From: Dipteronia dyeriana
Taxonomy: Eukaryota > Streptophyta > Magnoliopsida > Sapindales > Sapindaceae
Direction of reading: 5' to 3'
DNA length: 64,000 nt
NCBI GenBank assembly: GCA_032871835.1
Contig: CM065296.1
Coordinates: 51,861,288 to 51,925,287 of the forward strand
Shown piece by piece: positions 23,837 through 37,509 of the stretch. The notes under the pieces are model-generated. The model saw only the letters and a program-made list of their open reading frames with translations. It was not told the origin of the DNA and ran no database searches. Each line of letters opens with the position of its first letter. The first letter of the stretch is position 1. Both the position numbers and the translations under genes were made by a program.

Positions 23837-26329
23837 GGACTACCACCCCCAAGAAGTTTCTGAGTGTAAGAGCATAGTCGCCATTCAGATCTCAAGACTA
23901 GGAAATAGCTAGGTAGCGCTCCTGATGCCTTGGTCGGGCTACCACCCCTAAGAAGGATCTGAGTGTAAAACCATAGTTGCCATCTAGATCTGAAGACCAT
24001 GAAATAGCTAGATAACGCTCCTGATGCCTTGGTCAGTCTACCACTCCCAAGAAGGGTTTGAATGTAAGAGCATAGTTGTCATCCAGATCTCAAGACCAGG
24101 AAATAGCTAGGTAGCACTCCCGATGCCTTTGTCGGGCTACGGCCCCCAAAAAAGATCTGAGTGTAAAAGCATAGTTGCCATCCAGATCTCGGGACCAAGA
24201 AATAGCAAGATAGGCATCCTTATGCCATGGTCGGGCTACCACTCCTAAGAAGGATCTGAGTGTAAGAGAATAGTTGCCATCCAGATATGAAGACCACGAA
24301 ATAGCTAGATAGCGCTTCTGATGCCTTGGTCGGGCTACCACCCCTAAGAAGAATCTGAGTGTAAGACCATAGTTGCCATCCAGATCTCGGGACCAGGAAA
24401 TAGAAAGATTGGCATCCTTATTCCTTGGTCGGGCTACCACCCCTAAGAAGGATCTAAGTGTAAGAGCATAGTTGCCATCCAGATCTCAAGACCTTGAAAT
24501 AGCTAGATAGCGCTTCTGATGCCTTGGTTAGGCTACCACTCTAAGAAGGATCTAAGTGTAAGAGCATAGTTGCTATTCAGATCTCGAGACTAGGAAATAG
24601 CTAGATAGGCCTCATAATCCCTTGGTCGGGCTACAACCAACAAGAAGGATCTGAGTGTAAGAGCATAGTTTCAATCCAGATCTGAAGACAAAGAAATAGC
24701 TAGATAACACTCCTGATGCCTTGGTGGCTACCACTCCCAAAAAGGATCTAAGTGTAAAAGCATAGTTGCCATTGAAATCTCGAGATCATGAAATAGCTTG
24801 ATAGCCCTCTTAATCCCTTGGTCGGGCTACCACTCCCAAGAAGGATCTAAGTGTAAGAGTATAGTTGTCATTCAGATCTCAAGACCAGGAAAAAGATAGG
24901 TTGCTCTCTTGATGCCTTGGTCGGGCAACCACCCCCAAAATGGATCTGAGTGTAAGAGCATAGTTGCAATCAAATCTCGAGACTAGTAAATAGCTAGATA
25001 GCCCTCATGATGCCTTGGTCGGGCTTTCACCCCTAAGAAGGATCTAAGTGTATGCGCATAATTGCCATCCAAATCTTATGACCAAGAAATAGCTAGATAG
25101 CACTCCTGATGCCTTGGTCGGGCTACCACCCCCAAGAAGAATCTGAGTGTAAGAGCATAGTTGCAATCAAATCTCGAGACTAGGAAAAATCTAGATAGCC
25201 CTCATGATGCCTTGGTCGGGCTTCACCCCTAAGAAGGATCTAAGTGTAAGAGCATAGTTGCCATCAAGATCTTAAGACCAAGAAATAGCTAGATAGCGCT
25301 CCTGATGCCTTGGTCGGGCTACCACCCCCAAGAAGAATCTGAGTGTAAGAGTATAGTTGCCATCCAGATCTCAAGACCAAGAAATAGCTAGATAGCTCTT
25401 CTGATGCTTTGATCGAGCTACCACCCCTAGGAAGGGTCTAAGTTTAATAGCATAGTTGCCATCCAGATCTTAATATCAGAAAAAAGCTAGGTAGCGCTCC
25501 TGAAGCCTTGGTCGCTCTACCACCTCCAAGAAGGATCTGAGTGTAAAATCATAGTTGCCATCCAGATCTCGAGATCAGGAAATAACTAGATAGAACTCAT
25601 GATTCCTAGGTCGGGCTACCACCTCCAAGAAAGATCTGAGTGTAAGAGCATAAGTGCCATCCAGATCTCATGACCAGGAAATAGCTAGATAGCGCTCATG
25701 ATGCCTTGGTCGGGCTACCACCCCTACGAAAGATCTAAGTTTAAGAGCATAGTTGCCATCCAGATCTCAATACCAAGAAATAGCTAGATAGCACTCCTAA
25801 TGTCTTGGTCGGGCTACCACCCCAAAGAAGGATCTGAGTGTAAGAGCATAGTTACCATCTAGATCTCAAGACCAGAAAAAAGCTAGGTAGCACTCCTTAT
25901 GCCTTGGTCGGGCTACCACCCCAAAGAAGAATCTGAGTGTAAGAGCATAGTTGCCATCCAGATCTCGAGATTAGGAAATAGCTAGATAGCCCTCCTGATG
26001 CCTTTTTCGGGCTACCACCTCTATGAAGGATCTAAGTGTACGAACATAGTTACCATCATGATCTCAAGACCATGAAATAGTAAGATAGCGCTGCTAATGC
26101 CTTGGTCGGTCTACCACCCTCAAGAAGGGTCTAAGTGTAAGAGCATAGTTGTCATATAGATCTCAAGACAAGGAAATAGCTAGGTGGTGCTCCTAAAGCC
26201 TTGGTCGGGCTACCACCCCCAAGAAAGATCTGAGTGTAAGAGCATAGTTGCCATACAGATCTCGGGACCAGGAAATAGTTAGATAGGTCTCCTTATGCCT
26301 TGGTCGGGCTACCACCCCCAAGAAGGATA
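23837..26329. repeat. Unordered monomers between HOR blocks
   Basis: About 25 monomers. The first part, to about 24,720, follows the GGCATCCTTATGCC and CTACAACCAACAAGAAGG order seen near 18,150-18,750. A monomer-pair duplication with a 197-bp offset lies at about 24,961-25,355, with TTGCAATCAAATCTCGAGAC at 24,964 and 25,161. The remainder shows no short-period HOR. No gene or unique sequence is seen. Confidence 0.78.
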
Positions 26330-28822
26330 TTAGTGTAAGAGCATAGTTGCCATCTAGATCTCAAGACCAGGAAAAAGCTAGGTAGCGCTCTTGATGCCTT
26401 GGTCGGGCTACCACCCCTAAGAAGAGTCTGAGTGTAAGAGCATAGTTGCCATCCAGATCTCAAGACCAAGAAATAGCTAGATAACGCTCCTGATGCCTCG
26501 GTCAGGATACCACCCCCAAGACGGATATTAGTGTAAGAGCATAGTTGCCATCTAGATCTCAAGACCAAAAAATAGCTAGATAGCACTCCTGATGCCTTGG
26601 TCGGGCTACCACCCCCAAGAAGGATCTGAGTGTAAGAGCATAGTTGCCATCCAGATCTCAAGACCAGGAAAAAGCTAGGTAGCGCTCCTGATACCTTGGT
26701 AGCTCTCCCACCCCAAGAAGGATCTGAGTGTAAGAGCATAGTTGCCATCCAGATCTCAAAACAAGTAAATAGCTATTAAGCGCTCCTGATGCCTTGGTCG
26801 GGCTACCACCCCTAAAAAGGATCTAAGTGTAAGAGCATAGTTGCCATCCAGATCTCAAGACCAGGAAATAGCTAGGTAGCGCTCCTGATGCCTTGGTCGG
26901 GCTACCACCCCTAAAAAGGATCTAAGTTTTAGAGCATAGTTTCCATCGAGATCTCAAGACCAGGAAATAGCTAGATAGAGCTCATGATGCCTTGGTCGGG
27001 CTACCACCCTCAAGAAGGGTCTGAGTGTAAGAGCATAGTTGCCATCCAGATCTCAAGACCAAGAAATAGGTAGATAACGCTCCTGATGCCTTGGTCATGA
27101 TACCACCCCCAAGACGGATCTGAGTGTAAGGGCATAGTTGCCATCCAGATCTCAAGACCAAGAAATAGCTAGAAAATGCTCCTGATGCCTTGGTCGGGCT
27201 ACCACCCCCAAGAAGGATCTGAGTGTAAGAGCATAGTTGCCATCCAGATCTCAAGACCAAGAAATAGCTATATAGCGCTCTTGATACCTTGGTCAGGCAA
27301 CCACCGCCAAAAAGGATCTGAATGTAAGAGCATAGTTGCCATCCAGATCTCAAGAACAAGAAATAGCTAGGTAGCGCTCTTGATGCCTTGGTCGAACTAC
27401 CACCTTTAAAAAGGATCTAAGTGTAATAGCATAGTTGCTATTCAGATCTCTAGACCAGTGAATAGCTAGATAGGCCTCATAATCCCTTAGTCGGGCAACA
27501 ACCAACAAGAAGGATCTGAGTGTAAGAGCATAGTTGCAATCCAGATCTGAAGACCAAGAAATAGCTAGATAACACTCCTGATGCCTTGGTCAGGATACCA
27601 CCACCAAGACGGATATTAGTGTAAGAGCATAGTTGCCATCTAGATCTCAAGACCAGGAAAAAGCTAGGTAGCGCTCCTGATCCCTTGGTCGGGCTACCAC
27701 CCCTAAGAAGAGTCTGAGTGTAAGAGCATAGTTGCCATCCAGATCTCAAGACCAAGAAATAGCTAGATAACGCTCCTGATGCCTTGGTCAGGATACCACC
27801 CCCAAGACGGATATTAGTGTAAGAGCATAGTTGCCATCTAGATCTCAAGACCAAAAAATAGCTAGATAGCACTCCTGATGCCTTGGTCGGGCTACCACCC
27901 CCAAGAAGAATCTGAGTGTAAGAGCATAGTTGCCATCCGGATCTCAAGACCAGGAAAAAGCTAGGTAGCGCTCCTGATGCCTTGGTAGCTCTCCCACCCC
28001 AAGAAGGATCTGAGTGTAAGAGCATAGTTGCCATCCAGATATCAAAACAAGGAAATAGCTAGGAAGCGCTCCTGATGCCTTGGTCGGGCTACCACCCCTA
28101 AAAAGGATCTAAGTGTAAGAGCATAGTTGCCATCCAGATCTCAAGACCAGGAAATAGCTAGGTAGCGCTCCTGATGCCTTGGTCGGGCTACCACCTCTAA
28201 AAAGGATCTAAGTTTTAGAGCATAGTTGCCATCGAGATCTCAAGACCAGGAAATAGCTAGATAGAGCTCATGATGCCTTGGACGGGCTACCACCCCCAAG
28301 AAGGGTCTGAGTGTAAGAGCATAGTTGCCATCCAGATCTCAAGACCAAGAAATAGGTAGATAACGCTCCTGATGCCTTGGTCAGGATACCACCCCCAAGA
28401 CGGATCTGAGTGTAAGGGCATAGTTGCCATCCAGATCTCAAGACCAAGAAATAGCTAGAAAACTCTCCTGATGCCTTGGTCGGGCTACCACCCCCAAGAA
28501 GGATCTGAGTGTAAGAGCATAGTTGCCATCCAGATCTCAAGACCAAGAAATAGCTATATAGCGCTCTTGATACCTTGGTCAGGCAACCACCGCCAAAAAG
28601 GATCTGAATGTAAGAGCATAGTTGCCATCCAGATCTCAAGAACAAGAAATAGCTAGGTAGCGCTCTTGATGCCTTGGTCGAACTACCACCTTTAAAAAGG
28701 ATCTAAGTGTAAGAGAATAGTTGCTATTCATATCTCTAGACCAGTGAATAGCTAGATAGGCCTCATAATCCCTTGGTCGGGCTACAACCAACAAGAAGGA
28801 TCTGAGTGTAAGAGCATAGTTG
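26330..28822. repeat. 1,286-bp (13-monomer) HOR, two tandem copies
   Basis: Copy 1 is about 26,330-27,615 and copy 2 about 27,616-28,822, with a constant offset of 1,286 bp (13 monomers minus 1 bp). Shared marks are ACGGATATTAGTG, the TAGCTCTCCCACCCC monomer, AAGTTTTAGAGC, the AACAAGAAATAGC monomer and the CCAGTGAATAGC monomer. Homology ends near 28,820, where TTGCCATCCAGATCTCAAG replaces TTGCAATCCAGATCTGAAG. Confidence 0.87.
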
Positions 28823-31800
28823 CCATCCAGATCTCAAGACCAAGAAATAGGTAGATAACGCTCCTGATGCCTTGGTCAGGATACCACCCCCCAAAACGGA
28901 TCTGAGTGTAAGGGCATAGTTGCCATCCAGATCTCAAGACCAAGAAATAGCGAGATAACGCTCCTGATTCCTTGGTCGGGCTACCACCCCTAAGAAGGAT
29001 CTGAGTGTAAGAGCATAGTTGCCATCCAGATCTCAAGACCAGGAAAAAGCTAGGTAGCGCTCATGATGCCTTGGTAGCTCTCCCACCCCCAAGAAAGATC
29101 TGAGTGTAAGAGCGTAGTTGCCATCCAGATCTCAAAACCAGGAAATAGCTAGGTAGCACTCCTGATGCCTTGGTCGGGCTACCACCTTTAAAAAGGATCT
29201 AATTGTAAGAGCAAAGTTGCCATCCAGATCTCAAGACCAGGAAATAGCTAGATAGCCCTCCTGATGCCTTGGTCAGGCTAGCACCCCTAAGAAGGATTTG
29301 AGTGTATGAGCATAGTTGCCATCCAGATCTCAAGACTAGGAAATAGCTTGGTAGCGCTCCTGATGCCTTGGTCGGGCTACCACCCCTCAGAACGATCTGA
29401 TTGTAAGAGCATAGTTGCCATCCAGATCTCAAGACCAGGAAAAAGCTAGGTAGCGCTACTAATGCCTTGGTCGGGCTACCACCCCCAAGAAGGATCTGAG
29501 TGTAAGAGCATAGTTGCCATCTAGATCTAGAGACAAGGAAATAGCTAGATAGCCCTCCTAATGCCTTGGTCGGGCTACCACTCCCAAGAATGATATTAGT
29601 TTAAGAGTATAGTGGCCATCTAGATCTCAAGACCAAGAAAAAGCTAGGTAGCGCTCCTAATGCCTTGGTCGGGCTACCACTACCAAAAAGGATCTGAGTG
29701 TAAGAGCATAGTTGCCATCCAGATCACGAGACTAGGAAATAGCTAGATAGCCCTCCTGATGCCTAGGTCGGGCTACTACCCCCAAGAATGATATAAGTGT
29801 AAGAGCATAGTTGCCATCTAGATCTCAAGACCAAAAAATAGCTAGATAGAACTCCTGATGCCTTGGTCAGGCTACCACCCCCAAGAAGGATCTGAGTGTA
29901 AGAGCATAGTTGCCATCCAGATCTCAAGACCAGGAAAAAGCTAAGTAGCGCTCCTGATGCCTTGGTAGCTCTCCCACCCCAAGAAGGATCTGAGTGTAAG
30001 AGCATAGTTGCCATCCAGATCTCAAAACAAGGAAATAGCTAGGAAGCACTCCTGATGCCTTGGTCGGGCTACCACCCCTAAAAAGGATCTAAGTGTAAGA
30101 GCATAGTTGCCATCCAGATCTCAAGACCAGTAAATAGCTAGGTAGCGCTCCTGATGCCTTGGTCGGGCTACCACCCCTAAAAAGGATCTAAGTTTTAGAG
30201 CATAGTTGCCATCGAGATCTCAAGACCAGGAAATAGCTAGATAGAGCTCATGATGCCTTGGTCGGGCTACCACCCACAAGAAGGGTCTGAGTGTTAGAGC
30301 ATAGTTGCCATCCAGATCTCAAGACCAAGAAATAGGTAGATAACGCTTCTGATGCCTTGGTCAGGATACCACCCCCAAGACGGATCTGAGTGTAAGGGCA
30401 TAGTTGCCATACAGATCTCAAGACCAAGAAATAGCTAGAAAACGCTCATGATGCCTTGGTCAGGCTACCACCCCCAAGAAGGATCTGAGTGTAAGAGCAT
30501 AGTTGCCATCCAGATCTCAAGACCAAGAAATAGCTATATAGCGCTCTTGATGCCTTGGTCAGGCAACCACCGCCAAAAAGGATCTGAATGTAAGAGCATA
30601 GTTGCCATCCAGATCTCAAGAACAAGAAATAGCTAGGTAGCGCTCTTGATGCCTTGGTCGAACTACCACCTTTAAAAAGGATCTAAGTGTAAGAGCATAG
30701 TTGCTATTCAGATCTCTAGACCAGGAAATAGCTAGATAGGCCTCATAATCCCTTGGTCGGACTACAACCAACAAGAAGGATCTGAGTGTAAGAGCATAGT
30801 TGCAATCCAGATCTGAAGACCAAGAAATAACTAGATAACACTCCTGATGCCTTGGTGGCTACCATCCCAAAGAAGGATCTGAGTGTAAGAGCATTGTTGC
30901 CATCCAGATCTCAAGACCAAGAAATAGCTATATAGCGCTCTTGATGCCTTGGTCAGGCAACCACCGCCAAAAAGGATCTGAATGTAAGAGCATCGTTGCC
31001 ATCCAGATCTCAAGAACAAGAAATAGCTAGATAACGCTCCTGATGCCTTGGTCGGGCTACATCCCCCAAGAAGGTTCTGAGTTAAAGAGCATAGTTGCTA
31101 TCCATATCGCAAGACCAAGAAATAGATAGATAGCGCTCTTGATGCCTTGGTCGGGCTACCACCCCTAAGAGGGATCTGAGTGTAAGAGCATAGTTGCCAT
31201 CTAGATCTGAAGAACAAGAAATGGCTAGATAGCGCTTCTATGTCCTTGATCGGGCTACTACCCTTAAGAAGGGTCTAAGTTTAAGAGCATAGTTGCCATC
31301 CAGATCTCAATATCAGAAATAAGCTAGGTAGCGCTCCCGATGCCTTGGTCGCTCTACCACCTCCAAGAAGGATCTGAGTGTAAGAGCATAGTTGCCATCC
31401 AGATCTCGAGATCAGGAAATAACTAGATAGAACTCATGATGCCTAGGTCGGGATACCACCCCAAGAAGGATCGGAGTGTAAGAGCATAGTTGCTATCCAG
31501 ATCTCATGACCAGGAAATAGCTAGATAGCAATCCTGATGCCTTGGTCAGGATACCACCCCCAAGACGGATATTAGTGTAAGAGCATAGTTGCCATCTAGA
31601 TCTCAAGACCAGGAAAAAGCTAGGTAGCGCTCCTGATGCCTTGGTCGGGCTACCACCCCTAAGAAGAGTCTGAGTGTAAGAGCATAGTTGCCATCCAGAT
31701 CTCAAGACCAAGAAATAGCTAGATAACGCTCCTGATGCCTTGGTCAGGATACCACCCCCAAGACGGATATTAGTGTAAGAGCATAGTTGCCATCTAGATC

Positions 31801-32263
31801 TCAAGACAAAAAAATAGCTAGATAGCACTCATGATGCCTTGGTCGGGCTACCACCCCCAAGAAGGATCTGAGTGTAAGAGTATAGTTGCCATCCAGATCT
31901 CAAGTCCAGGAAAAAGCTAGGTAGCGCTCCTGATGCCTTGGTAGCTCTCCCACCCCAAGAAGGATCTGAGTGTAAGAGCATAGTTGCCATCCAGATCTCA
32001 AAACAAGGAAATAGCTAGGAAGCGCTCCTGATTCCTTGGTCGGGCTACCACCCCTAAAAAGGATCTAAGTGTAAGAGCATAGTTGCCATCCAGATCTCAA
32101 GACCAGGAAATAGCTAGGTAGCGCTCCTGATGCCTTGGTCGGGCTACCACCCCTAAAAAGGATCTAAGTTTTAGAGCATAGTTGCCATCGAGATCTCAAG
32201 ACCAGGAAATAGCTAGATATAGCTCATGATGCCTTGGTCGGGCTACCACCCCCAAGAAGGGTC
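28823..32263. repeat. Rearranged derivatives of the 13-monomer HOR
   Basis: Pieces of the preceding HOR recur out of step. About 29,790-30,800 matches 27,810-28,820 at exactly 1,980 bp (20 monomers). About 31,560-32,260 matches 27,605 onward at 3,956 bp. The stretch at 28,970-29,760 is the same as 32,430-33,220 (offset about 3,460 bp), so it links this region to the 5.2-kb unit. Several unequal exchanges with different registers are needed to explain it. Confidence 0.75.
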
Positions 32264-35200
32264 TGAGTGTAAGAGCATAGTTGCCATCCAGATCTCAAGA
32301 CCAAGAAATAGGTAGATAACGCTCCTGATGCCTTGGTCAGGATACCACCCCCAAGACGGATCTGAGTGTAAGGGCATAGTTGCCATCCAGATCTCAAGAC
32401 CAAGAAATAGCTAGAAAACGCTCCTGATGCCTTGGTCGGGCTACCACCCCTAAGAAGGATCTGAGTGTAAGAGCATAGTTGCCATCCAGATCTCAAGACC
32501 AGGAAAAAGCTAGGTAGCGCTCCTGATGCCTTGGTAGCTCTCCCACCCCCAAGAAAGATCTGAGTGTAAGAGCGTATTTGCCATCCAGATCTCAAAACCA
32601 GGAAATAGCTAGGTAGCACTCCTGATGCCTTGGTTGGGCTACCACCTTTCAAAAGGATCTAAGTGTAAGAGCAAAGTTGCCATCCAGATCTCAAGACTTG
32701 GAAATAGCTAGATAGCCCTCTCGATGCCTTGGTCAGGCTAGCACCCCTAAGAAGGATTTGAGTGTAAGAGCATAGTTGCCATCCAGATCTCAAGACCAGG
32801 AAATAGCTTGGTAGCGCTCCTGATGCCTTGGTCGGGCTACCACCCCTAAGAACGATCTGATTGTAAGAGCATAGTTGGCATCCAGATCTCAAGACCAGGA
32901 AAAAGCTAGGTAGCGCTACTAATGCCTTGGTAGGGCTACCACCCCCAAGAAGGATCTGAGTGTAAGAGCATAGTTGCCATCTAGATCTAGAGACAAGGAA
33001 ATAGCTAGATAGCCCTCCTAATGCCTTGGTCGGGCTACCACTCCCAAGAAGGATATTAGTTTAAGAGTATAGTTGCCATCTAGATCTCAAGACCAAGAAA
33101 AAGCTAGGTAGCGCTCCTGATGCCTTGGTCGGGCTACCACTACCAAAAAGGATCTGAGTGTAAGAGCATAGTTGCCATCCAGATCACGAGACTAGGAAAT
33201 AGCTAGATGGCCCTCCTGATGCCTAGGTCGGGCTACTACCCTCAAGAATGATATAAGTGTAAGAGCATAGTTGTCATCCAGATCTCAAGACCAGGAAATA
33301 GCTAGGTAGCACTGTTGATGCCTTGGTTAGGCAACCACCCCCAAGAAAGTTTTGAGTGTAAGAGCATAATTGCCATCCAGATCTCAAGACCAGGAAATAG
33401 CTAGGTAGCTCTCCTGATGCCTTTTTCGAGGTACCACCCCTAAGAAGGATCTAAGTTTAAGAGCATAGTTGCCATCCATATCTCAAGACCAGGAAATAGC
33501 TAGATAGCGCTCCTGATGCCTTGGTCGGGCTACGACCCCCAAGAAGGGTCTGAGTGTAAGAGCATAGTTGTCATCAAGATCTCAAGACCTGGAAATAGCT
33601 AGGTAGCTCTCTTGATGTCTTTTTCGGGGTACCACCCCCAATAAGGATCTGAGTGTAAGATCATAGTTGCCATCCAGATCTCCAGACCAGGAAATAGCTT
33701 GATAGCCCTCATGATGCCTTGGTCGGGCTTTCACCCCTAAGAAGGATCTAAGTGTAAGAGCATAGTTACCATCCAGATCTTAAGACCAAGAAATAGCTAG
33801 ATAGCGCTCCTGATGCCTTGGTTGGGCTACCACCCCCAAGAAGGTTCTGAGTAAAAGAGCATAGTTGCCATCCATATCGCAAGACCAAGAAATAGATAGA
33901 TAGCGCTCCTGATGCCTTGATCGGGCTACCACCCCTAAGAGGGATCTGAGTGTAAGAGAATAGTTGCCATCTAGATCTGAAGACCAAGAAACAGCTAGAT
34001 AGCGCTTCTGATGCCTTGATCGGGCTACCACCTCTATTAAGGGTCTAAGTTTAACAGCATTGTTGCCATCCAGATCTCAATATCAGAAAAAAGCTAGGTA
34101 GCGCTCCCGATGCCTTGGTCGCTCAACCACCTCCAAGAAGGATCTGAGTGTAAGAGCATAGTTGCCATCCAGATCTCGAGATCAGGAAATAACTTGATAG
34201 AACTCATGATTCCTAGGTCGGGCTACCACACCCTAGAAGGATCTGAGTGTAAGAGAATAAATGCCATCCAGATCTTATGACCAGGAAATAGCTAGATAAT
34301 GCTCCAGATGCCTTGGTCGGGCTACCACCCCTACGAAAGATCTAAGTTTGAGAGCATAGTTGCCATCCAGATCTCAATACTAAGAAATAGCTAGATAGCA
34401 CTCCTAATGTATTAGTCGGGCTACCACCCCCAAGAAAGATCTAAGTGTAAGAGCATAGTTGCCATCCAGATCTTGAGACCAGGAAATAGCTAGATAGCAC
34501 TCCTAATGCCTTGGTCGGGCTACCACCCCCAAGAAGGATATAAGTGTTAGAGCATAGTTACCATCTAGATCTCAAGACCAGAAAAAAGCTAGGTAGCACT
34601 CCTGATGCCTTGGTCGGGCTACCACTCCCAAGAAGGATCTGAGTGTAAGAGCATAGTTGCCATCCAGATCTCGAGACTAGGAAATAGCTAGATAGCCCTC
34701 CTGATGCCTTTTTTGGGCTACCACCTCTATGAAGGATCTAAGTGTAAGAACATAGTTTCCGTCAAGATCTTAAGACCATGAAATAGTTAGATAGCGCTTC
34801 TGATGCCTTGGTCGGGCTACCACCCTCAAGAAGGGTCTAAATGTAAGAGCATAGTTGTCATCTAGATCTCAAGACCAGGAAATATCTAGGTGGTGCTCCT
34901 ACAGCCTGGGTCGGGCTACCACCCCTTAGAAAGATCTGAGTGTAAGAGCATAGTTGCCATCCAGATCTCGGGACCAGGAAATAGCTAGATAGGTCTCCTT
35001 ATGCCTTGGTCGGGCTACCACCCCAAAGAAGGATATTAGTGTAAGAGCATAGTTGCCATCTAGATCTCAAGACCAGGAAATAGCTAGGTAGCGCTCCTGA
35101 TGCCTTGGTCGGGCTACCACCCCCAAGAAGAGTCTGAGTGTAAGAGCATAGTTGCCATCCAGATCTCAAGACCAAGAAATAGATAGATCACGCTCATGAT

Positions 35201-37509
35201 GCCTTGGTCAGGATACCAACCCCAAGACGGAATTAAGTGTAAGAACATAGTTGCCATCAAGATCTTAAGACCATGAAATGGTTAGATAGCGCTCCTGATA
35301 CCTTGGTCAGGCTACCACCCTCAAGAAGGGTCTAAATGTAAGAGCATAGTTATCATCTAGATCTCAAGACCTGGAAATAGCTAGGTGGCGCTCCTACTGC
35401 CTTGGTTTGGCTACCACCCCCAAGAAAGATCTGAGTGTAAGAGCATAGTTGCCATCCAGATCTCGGGACCAGGAAATAGCTAGATAGGTCTCCTTATGCC
35501 TTGGTCGGGCTACCACCCTAAAGAAGGATATTAGTGTAAGAGCATAGTTGCCATCTAGATCTCAAGACCAGGTAATAGCTAGGTAGCGCTCCTGATGCCT
35601 TGGTCGGGCTACCACCCCCAAGAAAAGTCTGAGTGTAAGAATATAGTTGCCATCCAGATCTCAAGACAAAGAAATAGGTAGATAACGCTTCTGATGCCTT
35701 GGTCAGGATACCACCCCAAGACGGATCTGAGTGTAAGGGCTTAGTTGCCATCCAGATCTCAAGACCAAGAAATAGCTAGATAACGCTCATGATTCCTTGG
35801 TCAGGCTACCACCCCCAAGAAGGATCTGAGTGTAAGAGCATAGTTGCCATCCAGATCTCAAGACCAGGAAAAAGCTAGGTAGCGCTCCTGATGCCTTTGT
35901 CGGGCTACCACCTTTAAAAAGGATCTAAGTGTAAGAGCAAAGTTTCCATCCAGATCTCAAGACCAGGAAATAGCTAGATAGCCCTCCCGATGCCATGGTC
36001 AGGCTAGCACCCCTAAGAAGGATCTGAGAGTAAGAGCATAGTTGCAATCCAGATCTCAAGACTAGGAAATAGCTTGGTAGCGCTCCTGATGCCTAGGTCT
36101 GGCTACCACACCCAAGAAGGATCTGAGTGTAAGAGCATAGTTTCCATCCAGATCTTATGACCAGGAAATAGCTAGATAATGCTCCTGATGCCTTGGTCGG
36201 GCTACCACCCCTACGAAAGATCTAAGTTTGAGAGCATAGTTGCCATCCAGATCTCAATACTTAGAAATAGCTAGATAGCACTCCTAATGTCTTGGTCGGG
36301 CTACCACCCCCAAGAAGGATCTAAGTGTAAGGGCATAGTTGCCATCCAGATCTTGAGACCAGGAAATAGCTAGATAGCACTCCTAATGCCTTGGTCGGGC
36401 TACCACACCCAAGAAGGATATAAGTGTTAGAGCATAGTTACCATCTAGATCTCAAGACCAGAAAAAAGCTAGGTAGCACTCCTGATGCCTTGGTCGGGCT
36501 ACCACTCCCAAGAAGGATCTGAGTGTAAGAGCATAGTTGCCATCCAGATCTCGAGACTAGGAAATAGCTAGATAGCCCTCCTGATGCCTTTTTCAGGCTA
36601 CCACCTCTATGAAGGATCTAAGTGTAAGAACATAGTTTCCATCAAGATCTTAAGACCATGAAATATTTAGATAGCGCTCATGATGCCTTGGTCGGGCTAC
36701 CACCCTCAAGAAGGGTCTAAGTGTAAGAGCATAGTTGTCATCCAGATCTCAAGACCAGGAAATAGCTAGGTAGCTCTCCTGATGCCTTTTTCGAGGTACC
36801 ACCCCTAAGAAGGATCTAAGTGTAAGAGCATAGTTGCCATCCATATCTCAAGACCAGGAAATAGCTAGATAGCGCTCCTGATGCCTTGGTCGGGCTACGA
36901 CCCCTAAGAAGGGTCTGAGTGTAAGAGCATAGTTGTCATCAAGATCTCAAGACCTGGAAATAGCTAGGTAGCTCTCTTGATGTCTTTTTCGGGGTACCAC
37001 TTCCAATAAGGATCTGAGTGTAAGATCATAGTTACCATCCAGATCTCCAGACCAGGAAATAGCTTGATAGCCCTCATGATGCCTTGGTCGGGCTTTCACC
37101 CCTAAGAAGGATCTAAGTGTAAGAGCATAGTTACCATCCAGATCTTAAGACCAAGAAATAGCTAGATAGCGCTCCTGATGCCTTGGTCGGGCTACCACTC
37201 CCAAGAAGGATCTGAGTGTAAGAGCATAGTTGCCATCCAGATCTCGAGACTAGGAAATATCTAGATAGCCCTCCTGATGCCTTTTTCGGGCTACCACCTC
37301 TATGAAGGATCTAAGTGTAAGAACATAGTTTCCATCAAGATCTTAAGACCATGAAATATTTAGATAGCGCTCCTGATGCCTTGGTCGGGCTACCACCCTC
37401 AAGAAGGGTCTAAGTTTAAGAGCATAGTTGTCATCTAGATCTCAAGACCAGGAAAATGCTAGGTGGCGCTCCTACTGCCTTGGTCGTGCTACCACCCCCA
37501 AGAAAGATC
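32264..37509. repeat. 5,246-bp HOR (53 monomers), copy A
   Basis: This block matches 37,510-42,690 at an offset of 5,246 bp (53 monomers minus 1 bp). Single-base differences are rare, and the first 4 kb of the two copies is well above 99% identical by eye. At its right end, near 37,508, GAAAGATCTGAGTG is joined directly to the monomer that begins copy B. The unit is internally mosaic: the CTACGAAAGATCTAAG monomer occurs at 34,331 and again at 36,211, 1,880 bp apart. Confidence 0.92.
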
